Positions 24,883 to 33,594 of a DNA stretch of 64,000 nucleotides are shown one piece after another (within the stretch, counting starts at the first letter, position 1; each line of letters starts with the position of its first letter). The stretch comes from Oscillospiraceae bacterium (GTDB taxonomy: Bacteria; Bacillota; Clostridia; Oscillospirales; Ruminococcaceae): positions 1 to 64,000 of the forward strand of contig JAFSEU010000003.1 of assembly GCA_017435565.1 (NCBI GenBank). Direction: 5' to 3'. The position numbers were made by a program, and so were the translations under genes. Below the pieces are notes generated by a model that made no database searches, was not told where the DNA came from, and saw only the letters and a list, made by a program, of their open reading frames with translations.

Positions 24883-25284
24883 CTATTTTTCACCCCAAAT
24901 TGACAGAACTGTTCCGTCTGATTTTATAATTAAATAATGTTCACCGCCGAACATTGGTACGGGAGATATATGGTATGTGTGGACATAATAGGCATCGTTT
25001 TCTTCGTCGTATTTTACATCACAGCCTATCCATTCAAAAATACTGCTATCTGAAATGTTAAAGCGTTCAGAAATTGCAGCCTTTCCTACCTTGGCTGCTG
25101 ATTTATAGTCAGTTATATTACCATAAGTTTTTTCTATTTGGAAATTAACATTTTCAATTTCTTCGGAGTAATCACTAACAGAAAATTCACCTTTATCATA
25201 AGGTTTGGTTAAGATAAAGTAAAATGAGAAAAAAAGGACAAGCACAGCTATTATAATAACAAATAACGTCACTGATTTTTTCAT
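24883..25284 (-). CDS. Small membrane-anchored protein (NTF2-fold immunity-like, tentative)
   Basis: 133 residues: an N-terminal membrane anchor (about 6-25), then a compact domain with the periodic pattern KVGKAAISERFNISD, WIGCDVKYDEENDAYYVHTY and HYLIIKSDGTVLSIWGEK. The last strand pair resembles NTF2-fold immunity or PepSY-like proteins; the assignment is weak. SD AGGAGG precedes the ATG. The gene is AT-rich and bracketed by two similar hairpins, so it may be a small mobile cassette. Confidence 0.6.
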   Translation of the reverse strand: MKKSVTLFVIIIAVLVLFFSFYFILTKPYDKGEFSVSDYSEEIENVNFQIEKTYGNITDYKSAAKVGKAAISERFNISDSSIFEWIGCDVKYDEENDAYYVHTYHISPVPMFGGEHYLIIKSDGTVLSIWGEK

Positions 25285-25326
25285 TTGAATCCTCCTGACA
25301 AAAATTCTGTGTCGCTCTTTTGTCTG

Positions 25327-25355
25327 ATTATATCATATAAAAGATAAAACTTCAA
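25327..25355 (-). promoter_or_regulatory. Promoter for the gene at 24883
   Basis: On the minus strand TTGAAG (25350-25355), 17 bases, TATAAT (25327-25332). Confidence 0.7.
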
Positions 25356-25464
25356 GATAATGTCTAAAAAAATAGTGCTTTACTGTTTTCTCTTTGCTAT
25401 TACTACCATATTGCGAAATAGTATAGAATAAATATATGTCGCGAATATACGGTTTGAATTATCC

Positions 25465-25497
25465 CTAAGCAAAGGACGCTGCCAAAGCGTCCTTTTT
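25465..25497 (-). terminator. Terminator of the PP-loop/EFR1 unit
   Basis: AAAGGACGCT pairs with AGCGTCCTTT over a 5-base loop, immediately behind the EFR1 stop; the arms match those of the hairpin at 24828-24852. Confidence 0.7.
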
Positions 25498-25501
25498 GTG
25501 G

Positions 25502-26188
25502 TTACAAGTACAGCTTGAATTCGTCCTTGTTCTGACATTTTAAGTATTTTTGAAGAATCCACCTGTTTTTGAATTGCAGTGCCTTGTGCGGACAATTTGC
25601 GACGCAGCGCAGGCAACGGATGCATTCAGAGTTTGTTTTTCCGTTTTCAATTGCGTTCATCGGACAGTTCATTTTACATACATTGCACAAGCGGCAGGCA
25701 TTTGTTCTGATTAACTTTACGCCGATACGGCTACGCCAAGCAGGGGAGATATCGGCAAGCAGGTTTTTTCGGGTTTTGGGTATGTATGCTTTTTGCGGCG
25801 CTTTTATTCGCTGCATAATCGGCATCAGCGCATTTGTGTCAAAATCCGAGCTGCCGTTTAAAAATGTATGACCTATCGGGACATAAGCTCCTGCAATGAC
25901 CTGGCTTTGCACCATTTTTTTGGCTTCATAAAGAACATTTCCGTAAGATATTTTTCCGTAGGTTGCAATCAGTACAACATATTCCGAAGTCATTTTTTGT
26001 AAAAAGAGCTTTACCGGTTCGGGAATGTTCTGGCAGTAAACGGGAAAAACAACGATTGCTGTTTCTTTTGAAGACTGCGTTTTAGTTTCGGTGCTGATTT
26101 CGTTGATATTACAGCATAGCTGCTTGGCAAAAAAATTCGCAACGGCAAGGCTGTGGCCACTGCCCGAAAAGCAATAAACCGCCGTCAT
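25502..26188 (-). CDS. EFR1-type flavodoxin/ferredoxin protein
   Basis: 228 residues. The N-terminal two thirds is a flavodoxin-like fold opening with the FMN phosphate loop FSGSGHS (about 7-13); the C-terminal third carries two 4Fe-4S motifs of the form CxxCxxCxxxCP (CRLCNVCKMNCP and CIRCLRCVANCP, about 165-205). This is the EFR1 electron-carrier layout, which passes electrons between FMN and iron-sulfur clusters. The start overlaps the stop of the PP-loop ATPase gene by four bases (ATGA), so the two proteins are made together and may act in one redox-dependent modification. Confidence 0.9.
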   Translation of the reverse strand: MTAVYCFSGSGHSLAVANFFAKQLCCNINEISTETKTQSSKETAIVVFPVYCQNIPEPVKLFLQKMTSEYVVLIATYGKISYGNVLYEAKKMVQSQVIAGAYVPIGHTFLNGSSDFDTNALMPIMQRIKAPQKAYIPKTRKNLLADISPAWRSRIGVKLIRTNACRLCNVCKMNCPMNAIENGKTNSECIRCLRCVANCPHKALQFKNRWILQKYLKCQNKDEFKLYL

Positions 26189-27579
26189 ATTTCATCACCA
26201 AGAAAGTTACGCATAATTTCGCATTCGCAAGGTTCTTCAAGCGAAAAGCCGAGGAGATGCTCCATTTCGTAAAGGCTCTCTTCCTTTGTTCTTGCGCATT
26301 TTCTGCTTGCAAGCGAGAATTCAAGAGCGCTGAAAGGTATCATTTTGCTTTCACAATTGTAAAAGCGCAAAAACTGCGTGTAATCTTTACATTTTTCGAT
26401 TTTACAGCTTGTATGCAGGGCTTTGTTCTCATCATCGGGCGCAACCCAGCCGCATTCGTTGACCAGGATATCTTTTACCTTATTCCAATCGTATTTGCCG
26501 CCGCATATTTTATCAAAATCGAAATTGATAAATGCGGGTACATTTCCGGAAAAGGACGAGTGGCGAATACTTCTTTTGAAGGGTTTAAGCAATTCGGGTA
26601 CTTCGTGAATTGCCTCGACAACATTTGAAACCAGTTCGCTATGATAGCCGACCAGATTCTTGATAGGGTTGTCGCCGTATGCCAGCTGCTTCATTGTCAT
26701 AAGCGTTTGAAACTGTCCTTGTTTCAGCGGCGGATGCAGAGTCAGAATTCTGCCGAGATTCATAAGAAATGTCAGAATGCGGCTGTCGGCAAATGAATAT
26801 GCAAATTTCGGCGCCATATGATTATAGTAAAGTCCGAGCGCCTGCACAGGTTCATTCCCTGCCGCAAAATACGGCACCTTGTTTGCTACAAGCTCGGGAT
26901 AAAACAGCAGGTATGCGAGAGAAGGACAGGCACAGGTGTTTCCGCTTAAGGAGTAGAGCTTTTTGTAGATTTTTCTCAAATCATTTTGGTTGACTGAACG
27001 TGTGATAAACTCGACATTGTTCAATATTCTCTTTGCATTTTCTATACTCTTTCTGGCAGAATCGGACATAAACGGTATTTCCCACGTCAGGGCCAACACG
27101 CGAAAACCTTTGACTTTGGAAAGATAATAGAGCATATAGGTAGAATCCTTGCCGCCCGTATAGAAAAGTGCAATATCAAACCTTGATTTTTTACTGCGTG
27201 GCAGATCATCTATCAATGGAACTACACTTTTAAAATTTTCAACCTTGTCCGCAGTCTGGCACATCGGGCACCTGCCTTCGCTGTCAAACTCAAGCCCGGG
27301 AATAATAAAATCATTTGCACAGCACGAAGTGCAAAAGTTAGCTTCGGAAAGGTTTTTAGGAATTGTATTCAATTCATCCCGACATACAATTTGCTTGCCG
27401 AGCAAAGCTTTTACAGTTGATAATTCTTTATCGTTGAGCTGTCGGGGTAATGTGGAGATAATATCTGCCTGCTTTTTTGAAAGAGCAATATCATTTTTGA
27501 ACATATCGGGGGCGTTGCGCAACCCGTAATAGTGCAGTCTGTCGTTTTCAAGCTTCCACCTGTTTTGAATGTAATGCAT
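26185..27579 (-). CDS. PP-loop ATPase, N-acetyl sugar amidotransferase-like
   Basis: 464 residues. The adenylating PP-loop is visible as FYTGGKDST (residues 139-147). In front of it is a cysteine knuckle, FCTSCCAND (Cys83, Cys86) and EGRCPMCQ (Cys104, Cys107), the layout of WbpG-like N-acetyl sugar amidotransferases. The family activates a carbonyl or hydroxyl with ATP and replaces it with nitrogen or sulfur. The C-terminal half has further cysteines. SD GAGGTGAGG precedes the ATG. No sugar-biosynthesis genes are nearby; the partners are an EFR1 redox protein and a Cys-rich protein, so the substrate is open. Confidence 0.8.
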   Translation of the reverse strand: MHYIQNRWKLENDRLHYYGLRNAPDMFKNDIALSKKQADIISTLPRQLNDKELSTVKALLGKQIVCRDELNTIPKNLSEANFCTSCCANDFIIPGLEFDSEGRCPMCQTADKVENFKSVVPLIDDLPRSKKSRFDIALFYTGGKDSTYMLYYLSKVKGFRVLALTWEIPFMSDSARKSIENAKRILNNVEFITRSVNQNDLRKIYKKLYSLSGNTCACPSLAYLLFYPELVANKVPYFAAGNEPVQALGLYYNHMAPKFAYSFADSRILTFLMNLGRILTLHPPLKQGQFQTLMTMKQLAYGDNPIKNLVGYHSELVSNVVEAIHEVPELLKPFKRSIRHSSFSGNVPAFINFDFDKICGGKYDWNKVKDILVNECGWVAPDDENKALHTSCKIEKCKDYTQFLRFYNCESKMIPFSALEFSLASRKCARTKEESLYEMEHLLGFSLEEPCECEIMRNFLGDEI

Positions 27580-27642
27580 TTCCTCACCTCACTTTGGATC
27601 TTTTAATGTTTTAACTTCCTTGAATTAGAAATACGGTATATA

Positions 27643-28023
27643 TCAGTCACTTTTCTTTTCGAATCCCCAGCATTTGCCGTCAAGACAAATTTTTTCGCGG
27701 TGTGTGTTGGGAGTATCATCGTTTTCAAAATTTGCGCAGTTTACACAGACTGAATCAATAACTTTTTTAAGCCTTTTGTCATATTCATCCCGTGAAAGCA
27801 CATATGCTTCAATTTCTTTAATCTTTCTGATTTTTCCGATATTTATTAATGCTTTTTCTGAATCTTCTCCAATAAAATACGGTTCAACACAGTTCTCGGT
27901 GCTTAAAACCTCAAGTTGCATAAATGAGTTGTAATTCTCTGAAAGATAGGTGCATAATTCCTCAAGCGAAGATATATTTTCGGGATAATAGCAGTAATTA
28001 TAGTCGATATTAAGCAGCTTCAC
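27643..28023 (-). CDS. Hypothetical protein with Cys-rich C-terminus
   Basis: 126 residues from a GTG start with AAGGAGG seven bases upstream. The first 85 residues are a mixed alpha/beta domain with no known motif; the tail has CVNCANF and KICLDGKCWGF, four cysteines able to bind a metal. It lies 63 bases before the PP-loop gene with no terminator between, so the three genes probably form one transcript. Function unknown. Confidence 0.7.
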   Translation of the reverse strand: MKLLNIDYNYCYYPENISSLEELCTYLSENYNSFMQLEVLSTENCVEPYFIGEDSEKALINIGKIRKIKEIEAYVLSRDEYDKRLKKVIDSVCVNCANFENDDTPNTHREKICLDGKCWGFEKKSD

Positions 28024-28053
28024 AAAACCGCCTCCTTGATTTTTTCTAAGTAA

Positions 28054-28083
28054 AATATATCACACAAAAAGCGTGATTGTCAA
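28054..28083 (-). promoter_or_regulatory. Promoter for the 28023-25502 unit
   Basis: On the minus strand TTGACA (28078-28083), an 18-base spacer and TATATT (28054-28059). Confidence 0.7.
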
Positions 28084-28167
28084 TATAAAAAGCGTTATAA
28101 CAAGTTGGCATTTCAACTTGGTTGAGTTATAATACAAAATCTGATAGCAGGGGAATGCGTAATTGGT

Positions 28168-28195
28168 TTTACATAGGCTTTACATATATTTTACA
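28168..28195 (+). promoter_or_regulatory. Pho box: three TTTACA repeats at 11-bp spacing
   Basis: TTTACA occurs at 28168, 28179 and 28190, each separated by five bases. This is the direct-repeat form bound by PhoP/PhoB-type regulators under phosphate starvation. A TATAAT follows at 28228-28233, and the first gene is a phosphate transporter. Confidence 0.8.
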
Positions 28196-28294
28196 AAGAT
28201 GTGCTTTCGATTTTTCTGTGAGAATGATATAATCCACATGGAATAAGCTGTTTGCTTTGCCCGATGATAGTTCGAAACATAAGGAAAGGTGTAT

Positions 28295-29344
28295 ATGGAT
28301 ATTCTATCTTTTTGGGAACAGATGACGGCAAATCCGTTGCTGTTTATTGCGGTCGTGTTAACACTGGGTGTGATTCTGGTCAATGGCTGGACAGATGCTC
28401 CGAATGCGATTGCCACCTGTGTTGTGACAAGGTGCATGCCGCCAAAGGCTGCCATTTTAATGGCGGCGGTATTTAACTTCCTCGGTGTATTTATTATGAC
28501 AATGGTGAATGCAACCGTTGCGGAGACTATTACAAAAATGGTGGATTTCGGCACTGACCCGGATCTGGCAATCATTGCATTGAGTGCCGCCTTGTTTGCA
28601 ATTGTTCTTTGGGCGACACTTGCCTGGGTGTTTGGTATTCCCACAAGCGAAAGTCATGCGTTGATTGCAGGTCTTACAGGCAGTGCCATTGCAATTCACA
28701 ACAGTTTTGAAGGTGTTAATGGCAGTGAATGGGTCAAGGTTCTTTACGGCATCGTTATTTCCGTTGTACTTGGCTTTGGCCTTGGCTGGTGCGTTTGCAA
28801 GCTTGTTACCAAATTGTTTGCAAAGGCTAACAGACCAAAAACCGAACCGTTCTTCCGAGGTGCGCAGATTGCCGGTGCCGCTTCTATGGCGTTTATGCAC
28901 GGCGCTCAGGATGGACAGAAATTTATGGGCGTTATTTTGCTGTGCGTTTATATGTCACAAGGACAGTCATTACCCTCTGATATCAGCATTCCGATCTGGT
29001 TGATGATAGTATGCTCGGTGGTTATGGCACTGGGTACAGCGATGGGCGGCAAGAAAATCATCAAATCTGTTGGTATGGATATGGTAAAGCTGGAAAAGTA
29101 TCAAGGCTTTTCCGCCGATATTGCAGCAGCGCTTTCTCTGTTGTTCTGCTCAGTTTTCAGTCTTCCTGTTTCAACCACGCACGCAAAAACCACTTCAATC
29201 ATGGGCGTGGGTGCAGTGAAAAGAGTATCTGCGATCAATTTTGGCGTAGTAAAAGAAATGGTTCTGACTTGGATTCTGACCTTTCCCGGTTGCGGCCTTG
29301 TCGGCTATCTGATGACGAAGCTGTTTATGTTTATATTTGCATAA
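28295..29344 (+). CDS. pit: Pit-family inorganic phosphate transporter
   Basis: 349 residues with about ten membrane segments. Both Pit signature repeats are present: GWTDAPNAIATCVVTR (about 36-51) and GAASMAFMHGAQDGQKFMG in the second half. It takes up phosphate, usually as a metal-phosphate complex, with protons. The ATG at 28295 has AAGGA nine bases upstream; a GTG two codons earlier is possible. The Pho box upstream and the DUF47 gene behind it give strong context. Confidence 0.93.
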   Translation: MDILSFWEQMTANPLLFIAVVLTLGVILVNGWTDAPNAIATCVVTRCMPPKAAILMAAVFNFLGVFIMTMVNATVAETITKMVDFGTDPDLAIIALSAALFAIVLWATLAWVFGIPTSESHALIAGLTGSAIAIHNSFEGVNGSEWVKVLYGIVISVVLGFGLGWCVCKLVTKLFAKANRPKTEPFFRGAQIAGAASMAFMHGAQDGQKFMGVILLCVYMSQGQSLPSDISIPIWLMIVCSVVMALGTAMGGKKIIKSVGMDMVKLEKYQGFSADIAAALSLLFCSVFSLPVSTTHAKTTSIMGVGAVKRVSAINFGVVKEMVLTWILTFPGCGLVGYLMTKLFMFIFA

Positions 29345-29375
29345 TGTAATTGTTCATAGAAAGGAATTGATAATT

Positions 29376-29996
29376 ATGGCAAAAGGTGATAAGTTCTATT
29401 TTGAGAATTTTACGGCATGTGCAGTGCTTGCCAAGAAAGCGGCTGCATATCTGGTAGAATGTCTCGAGCATTATGATGCGGCTCAGCTTGAAGCAATGCT
29501 TGCTAAGATGCACGAATTTGAGCATAGTGCCGATATTAAGAAGCATGAGATGAACGAAGCGTTGGCAAAGGCATTTGTAACTCCCGTTGACCGCGAAGAC
29601 CTGGATCTGCTTAGCCATCAGATGGATAATGTACTGGACCTTTTGGAAGAGGTATTGCAGAAGCTGTACATATTTGATGTGCAGGAGATTGAGCCCGCTG
29701 CAATTGAATATGCTCAGAACCTGGTAAAGGCATGCGAATTGCTTGGCGCTATTATGAGCGAGTTTGAAAACTTTAAGAAGTCCAAGAAGATCCATTCTTT
29801 GATCGTGGAGTGCAATGATGTTGAAGAAATATGTGATAAGCTTTATTTGTCTTCTGTCCGTCAGATGACCAAGCGCGACGGCGATGCATTTGATAAGATC
29901 TGCTGGTATAAGGTTTACGATTGCCTTGAGGCTTGTGCCGATGCCTGCGAACATGTCAGTGAATGTGTCGGTTCAATCGTTATGAAGAATACCTGA
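29376..29996 (+). CDS. DUF47 (PhoU-like) phosphate transport accessory protein
   Basis: 206 residues, all helical, with the DUF47 features KGDKFYFENFTACA, HEFEHSADIKKHEM and DREDLDLLSHQMDNVLDL. These proteins form PhoU-like bundles that bind metal and control the Pit transporter encoded next to them. SD AAAGGA lies before the ATG at 29376; an earlier in-frame ATG at 29337 has none. Co-transcribed with pit and closed by a terminator. Confidence 0.92.
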   Translation: MAKGDKFYFENFTACAVLAKKAAAYLVECLEHYDAAQLEAMLAKMHEFEHSADIKKHEMNEALAKAFVTPVDREDLDLLSHQMDNVLDLLEEVLQKLYIFDVQEIEPAAIEYAQNLVKACELLGAIMSEFENFKKSKKIHSLIVECNDVEEICDKLYLSSVRQMTKRDGDAFDKICWYKVYDCLEACADACEHVSECVGSIVMKNT

Positions 29997-30019
29997 TTCA
30001 GCATAATATGATAATCACG

Positions 30020-30053
30020 GCCTTGACTCTTACCTGAGTGTCAAGGCTGTTTT
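30020..30053 (+). terminator. Terminator after pit-DUF47
   Basis: GCCTTGAC pairs with GTCAAGGC over a 12-base loop, followed by TGTTTTGTT. The 160 bases after it contain only a short orphan frame that I could not identify. Confidence 0.7.
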
Positions 30054-30216
30054 GTTATCTTGTTGAAATTCTTCGTGGCATTTTACACGCATTCAGCTAT
30101 GTGCGAAGAAATCTTCGGCACCATTATGACGATTGCCACGAGCGAAATGGGCTTTGGCGGTGTGGGCGCAAGCTATATCACGCAAAGAAGAATTTTACAT
30201 AAATGTTCTGAGATGA

Positions 30217-30245
30217 TTGACATTTCAATAAAAAGGGTGTATACT
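30217..30245 (+). promoter_or_regulatory. Promoter of the truncated ABC ATPase gene
   Basis: TTGACA (30217-30222), 17 bases, TATACT (30240-30245). Confidence 0.8.
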
Positions 30246-30257
30246 TGTTTATTAAAT

Positions 30258-30316
30258 TAGCGACGGCTAATCGTGGCTGTCGCTACATTAAGAGATAAGG
30301 GTTAGTTAATGCTAAC
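30258..30316 (+). promoter_or_regulatory. Two dyad operators in the leader
   Basis: TAGCGAC (30258-30264) is mirrored by GTCGCTA (30279-30285), and GTTAG (30301-30305) by CTAAC (30312-30316). Both lie between the promoter and the SD, as repressor sites (TetR type, for example) often do. No matching regulator gene is next to them. Confidence 0.5.
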
Positions 30317-30338
30317 TCATAGTATAGGAGGAGACAGT

Positions 30339-30540
30339 ATGTCAATCGTAGAATTTAAGGATGTAACCCGTGTTTACACAAGCGGGGATCATGTGCTGAG
30401 AGCGCTTGATGGCGTAAACTTTACTTTAGATGAAGGGAAGTTTGTTGTTATTCTCGGACCTTCCGGTGCGGGAAAGAGTACACTGTTGAATATGCTGGGC
30501 GGTCTGGATAGTCCGACAAGCGGCACAAAGGTCATACTGT
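30339..30540 (+). pseudogene. MacB/LolD-type ABC ATPase, cut after Walker A
   Basis: A well-formed start (AGGAGGA SD, ATG 30339) leads into a MacB-type ATPase: [20 protein letters not shown], then Walker [10 protein letters not shown] and [13 protein letters not shown]. At about 30523 the similarity stops; only a short unrelated tail to 30584 follows, running into the stop of a gene on the other strand. Signature, Walker B and switch regions are missing, so the protein cannot work. The deletion or rearrangement point lies at about 30523-30540. Confidence 0.85.
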
Positions 30541-31647
30541 TTAATATTCGCATATATCTGCTTTCTTTATCTGTCTTATTCTGAAAAGAATAAGAGGGAA
30601 CAAACTAAGCAGATTGCAGATGATAACACCTGCAAAAGCGAGAGGGTGAAAATATTCAAGGTAAAGACCGTCAGGATAAAGCACAATATTATTGAAAAGA
30701 TACAGAAAAACAGCTGTTATAGCTGTACCTGCCGCAAGAGCCAAACCATCAGTCAACAAAAGTTCTGCAACAAGCTTTCTGAGTATTTTCGTCTTTGAAA
30801 TACCGATTGCTCTGTATACGGCAAACTCAAAATTTCGCTTCTGATACATGCCGGAAAAGGCTGTATTAATTGTTATTGCGATAATTATTGAAACGAGAAT
30901 TACTATAAAGCTATATATAAAGTAGAACGACTCAAACTGCATATCAATTACTTCTGTGGACATATATGCCGTAATTATGTTGTATTTTTCCTCTAAAGCC
31001 ATAATCCTGCTTATAAGTTCAGCACCGCTTATATTTTTTCCGTAAAGATAAACGGAAACATCCGAGGGAGAATCAACTATCATATAAGCGGCATAGCCTT
31101 GTTGGCCGATGATACAATCCACAGTAAAACCGTTCTCATAGTTAACCTCTATCAGGTCGTTGCCGGTGTTTTTATCAATTTTATCTCCAAGCGAAAGCTC
31201 TAAATTATCCGCAAGCATTTGAGTAAGGATAAGACTTCCCGATTTCAGATTGGAACAGTCCATTTCAAGGCCGAACATTTCGCAATGCTTTTTAAAATCC
31301 TCAACCGATCCGAAGGTCATCTGATTGGAGCCGCAGCTGAACTCCATAACAGTATTCCATTGAAAATCACCACCCGTATTTGCGGCATAAATATAGTCAA
31401 GCGATTCATCTTTTTCAATTTCCGCAATAAATTCATCAAAATCGCTTTCAGTGTAATCTACTACGGAGTAATCGAAAACACGCACAACCTTTTCGTTTGT
31501 TTCCTTCAACAAATCAAAGGTAGCAACGGGAGCGGTTATATAAAGTCCGCCCACATAGATTACAGCGCTGAGCATAAGCATAAGCATAAGCAGTATGCAG
31601 CGCGGCTTATTCTGTTTTATGTAATAAAGAGGTGAGAATGGATTCAT
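30541..31647 (-). CDS. FtsX-like ABC permease
   Basis: 368 residues from ATG 31647, which overlaps the stop of the ATPase gene by four bases (ATGA). One N-terminal membrane helix (about 16-36), an external domain of about 200 residues, then three membrane segments in the last 130 residues with the FtsX-type sequence [20 protein letters not shown]. It is the second permease of an exporter whose other permease is at 32342. Macrolide or antimicrobial-peptide exporters have this shape; the substrate is unknown. Confidence 0.88.
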   Translation of the reverse strand: MNPFSPLYYIKQNKPRCILLMLMLMLSAVIYVGGLYITAPVATFDLLKETNEKVVRVFDYSVVDYTESDFDEFIAEIEKDESLDYIYAANTGGDFQWNTVMEFSCGSNQMTFGSVEDFKKHCEMFGLEMDCSNLKSGSLILTQMLADNLELSLGDKIDKNTGNDLIEVNYENGFTVDCIIGQQGYAAYMIVDSPSDVSVYLYGKNISGAELISRIMALEEKYNIITAYMSTEVIDMQFESFYFIYSFIVILVSIIIAITINTAFSGMYQKRNFEFAVYRAIGISKTKILRKLVAELLLTDGLALAAGTAITAVFLYLFNNIVLYPDGLYLEYFHPLAFAGVIICNLLSLFPLILFRIRQIKKADICEY

Positions 31648-32321
31648 ATCTCGTTTGCCTCCTTGATGGCGCTGATATCGCCGTCCCACATTTCTATAAC
31701 ACTGTCGGCATCCTTGAGAATTGAACGGTCGTGAGTAATTACAAGAACAAGATTTTCCTCAGAATATTTTTTAAGGATTTCCATAACAAGAAAAGCGTTG
31801 TCGTGATCAAGGGCCGCAGTAGGCTCGTCGGCAAAAAGCACCTTCGGACTGTTTATCATTGCTCTTGCAATTGCCGCACGCTGTCTTTGCCCGCCTGAAA
31901 GCTTTGAAGGCCTTTTTGTTATTTCGGTGTTTCCAAGTCCCAATGAGGAAAGAAGTTTTTTTGCATTTTCAACGGTCTGCGCTCCATTTTTTGCCGACGC
32001 AACAGTAACGTTATCAAGTGCCGACATATAAGGCACAAGGAAGTGACGCTGAAAAACAAAGCCGAATTCATCACGTCTTATAGTTTCACGCTCAGAATCA
32101 CGCAGATTTGTTATTTCCCTGCCGTTGTATAGAATGCTTCCGCTTGTAGGCTTTTTCAGTGTGGAAAGACAGTACATAAGGGTTGATTTGCCGGAACCCG
32201 AAGGACCGATAATACCGACAAGGCCCTTATCGGGCAGAGTAAGGTCAAAGCCTCTTAACGCATAAACCTTTTCTGCCTTATCCATATCATAAATCATAGT
32301 AATATTCTTTATATCAAACAT
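31644..32321 (-). CDS. ABC exporter ATP-binding subunit (LolD/MacB type)
   Basis: 225 residues with every ATPase motif: Walker A GPSGSGKST (39-47), Q-loop region FGFVFQRHFLVP, signature LSGGQRQR, Walker B VLFADEPTAALD and the switch histidine in VITHD. It drives the two FtsX-like permeases on either side. It is one gene of a minus-strand group that also includes a histidine kinase and a response regulator. Confidence 0.93.
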   Translation of the reverse strand: MFDIKNITMIYDMDKAEKVYALRGFDLTLPDKGLVGIIGPSGSGKSTLMYCLSTLKKPTSGSILYNGREITNLRDSERETIRRDEFGFVFQRHFLVPYMSALDNVTVASAKNGAQTVENAKKLLSSLGLGNTEITKRPSKLSGGQRQRAAIARAMINSPKVLFADEPTAALDHDNAFLVMEILKKYSEENLVLVITHDRSILKDADSVIEMWDGDISAIKEANEI

Positions 32322-32341
32322 AGTTTATACCTCACAAAAAA

Positions 32342-33508
32342 TCAATAAAGGTCATCACCCAAAGCATCTATTGTCTTTATCCTGTAAAGGGCATATCTCA
32401 CGGGAAGCTGTAATATAGCAAAGAAAACAAGAAAGTCCAGAAGCACATCCTTTATAGCTTCTATGTTTAAATACTGACAATTAAGACCGTGAGGAGTCAG
32501 ATATAGAACGTCAATCAGCACAACCGACAACGCTGTAACAGCAACTCCTATAACAATCGAAAGAGCAAATGTAAACGCAAGCTCTCGCATAATCGAAAAG
32601 TATACAGCCTTTCTTGAATAGCCTATTGATGCATACAAACACCATTCGCTGTGTCTGTCACGAAGAAAGGTTATGTAAATTACGGTTAAAGCGATACACA
32701 TAAGAATAACAATTCCCACGTAGACAATCTGTGTTGAGCCTTCAATTGCGTCAACCATATTTTTCTGAAAGTCCTCAGTCTGACTTTCATAGTCTGTCCA
32801 GTAGGTATATTCAGAATCAATAGTAATGCCTATTTTATCCAATTCATCCTTAAGATTCTTAATATCATGTGAGAATATAAACAAGCGTTTTTCCGAATTA
32901 TCATCAGGATGAGGAGTGCCGCAGATAAGGTTAAGGTCACTTTCCACAACGCCCACTATGGTATAAAGAGTGTAGTACTCAACAGGGTCGCCAATATTGT
33001 AGCCGTTATTTTTCATTGTAACGCTGTCAAGCACAACCTCACCTTCACCTTGCGGAAGCCTTCCGTCTACAAGCTTTGCGTCGTAAAAGCTAAGATACGT
33101 CTCAACATCCTTGCTATCCATCAGAGCGCCCTCAAAAAACCAGCTGGCAAAAAGTGCACGAAGTTCTGCGTCGATACATTGTGCGGCAAAAACCTTTTCC
33201 GCCTTATCGCATTTGTTTTCAATTTCCTGCCCCAACTTCTCAAGCTCTGCGTTATACAAACCCATTGCCTCTTCAAAAGATTCATATTCAGTGTCATCTT
33301 CCACCAGCTTATTCATATCGGTGAAGTAAACATACTGCATAACCCTTGTTACATCATAACACAAAGGCTTTACCGTTTCGGTTGATACTCCCAGCAAAAA
33401 GGAAGTAAGGTAATTAAGCACAGCACAAAGTGTTAGACTGACAATAAGTGTTGCAACACGTTTTTTGTTATTTTTCAGATATGTCCTTGCATAAAGCTTT
33501 TGTGACAT
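32342..33508 (-). CDS. FtsX-like ABC permease
   Basis: 388 residues from ATG 33508 (GGAGA nine bases upstream; a TTG two codons earlier is less likely). One N-terminal membrane helix, an external domain of about 220 residues and three C-terminal membrane segments, with RHSEWCLYASIGYSRKAV matching the FtsX core. First gene of the exporter. Direct repeats that could bind the neighbouring response regulator lie just upstream. Confidence 0.88.
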   Translation of the reverse strand: MSQKLYARTYLKNNKKRVATLIVSLTLCAVLNYLTSFLLGVSTETVKPLCYDVTRVMQYVYFTDMNKLVEDDTEYESFEEAMGLYNAELEKLGQEIENKCDKAEKVFAAQCIDAELRALFASWFFEGALMDSKDVETYLSFYDAKLVDGRLPQGEGEVVLDSVTMKNNGYNIGDPVEYYTLYTIVGVVESDLNLICGTPHPDDNSEKRLFIFSHDIKNLKDELDKIGITIDSEYTYWTDYESQTEDFQKNMVDAIEGSTQIVYVGIVILMCIALTVIYITFLRDRHSEWCLYASIGYSRKAVYFSIMRELAFTFALSIVIGVAVTALSVVLIDVLYLTPHGLNCQYLNIEAIKDVLLDFLVFFAILQLPVRYALYRIKTIDALGDDLY

Positions 33509-33567
33509 TTTCAATACTCTCCTGTCAGATTTTTCCGCAACAGTATTTTACCACATTTTTGCAGAAT

Positions 33568-33594
33568 AAAAAAGTGACCGCAGTCACTTTTTTT
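33568..33594 (-). terminator. Terminator between response regulator and permease
   Basis: AAAAAAGTGAC and its complement around a 4-base loop, followed by a T-run on either strand. It would stop the kinase/regulator transcript before the permease gene. Confidence 0.65.

Noticed and set aside
30060..30260. Frame of 66 codons between the DUF47 terminator and the truncated ATPase gene
   Set aside because: No SD, and it ends across the -35/-10 of a strong promoter. It may be a fragment of a lost gene, but the family could not be recognised in any frame.
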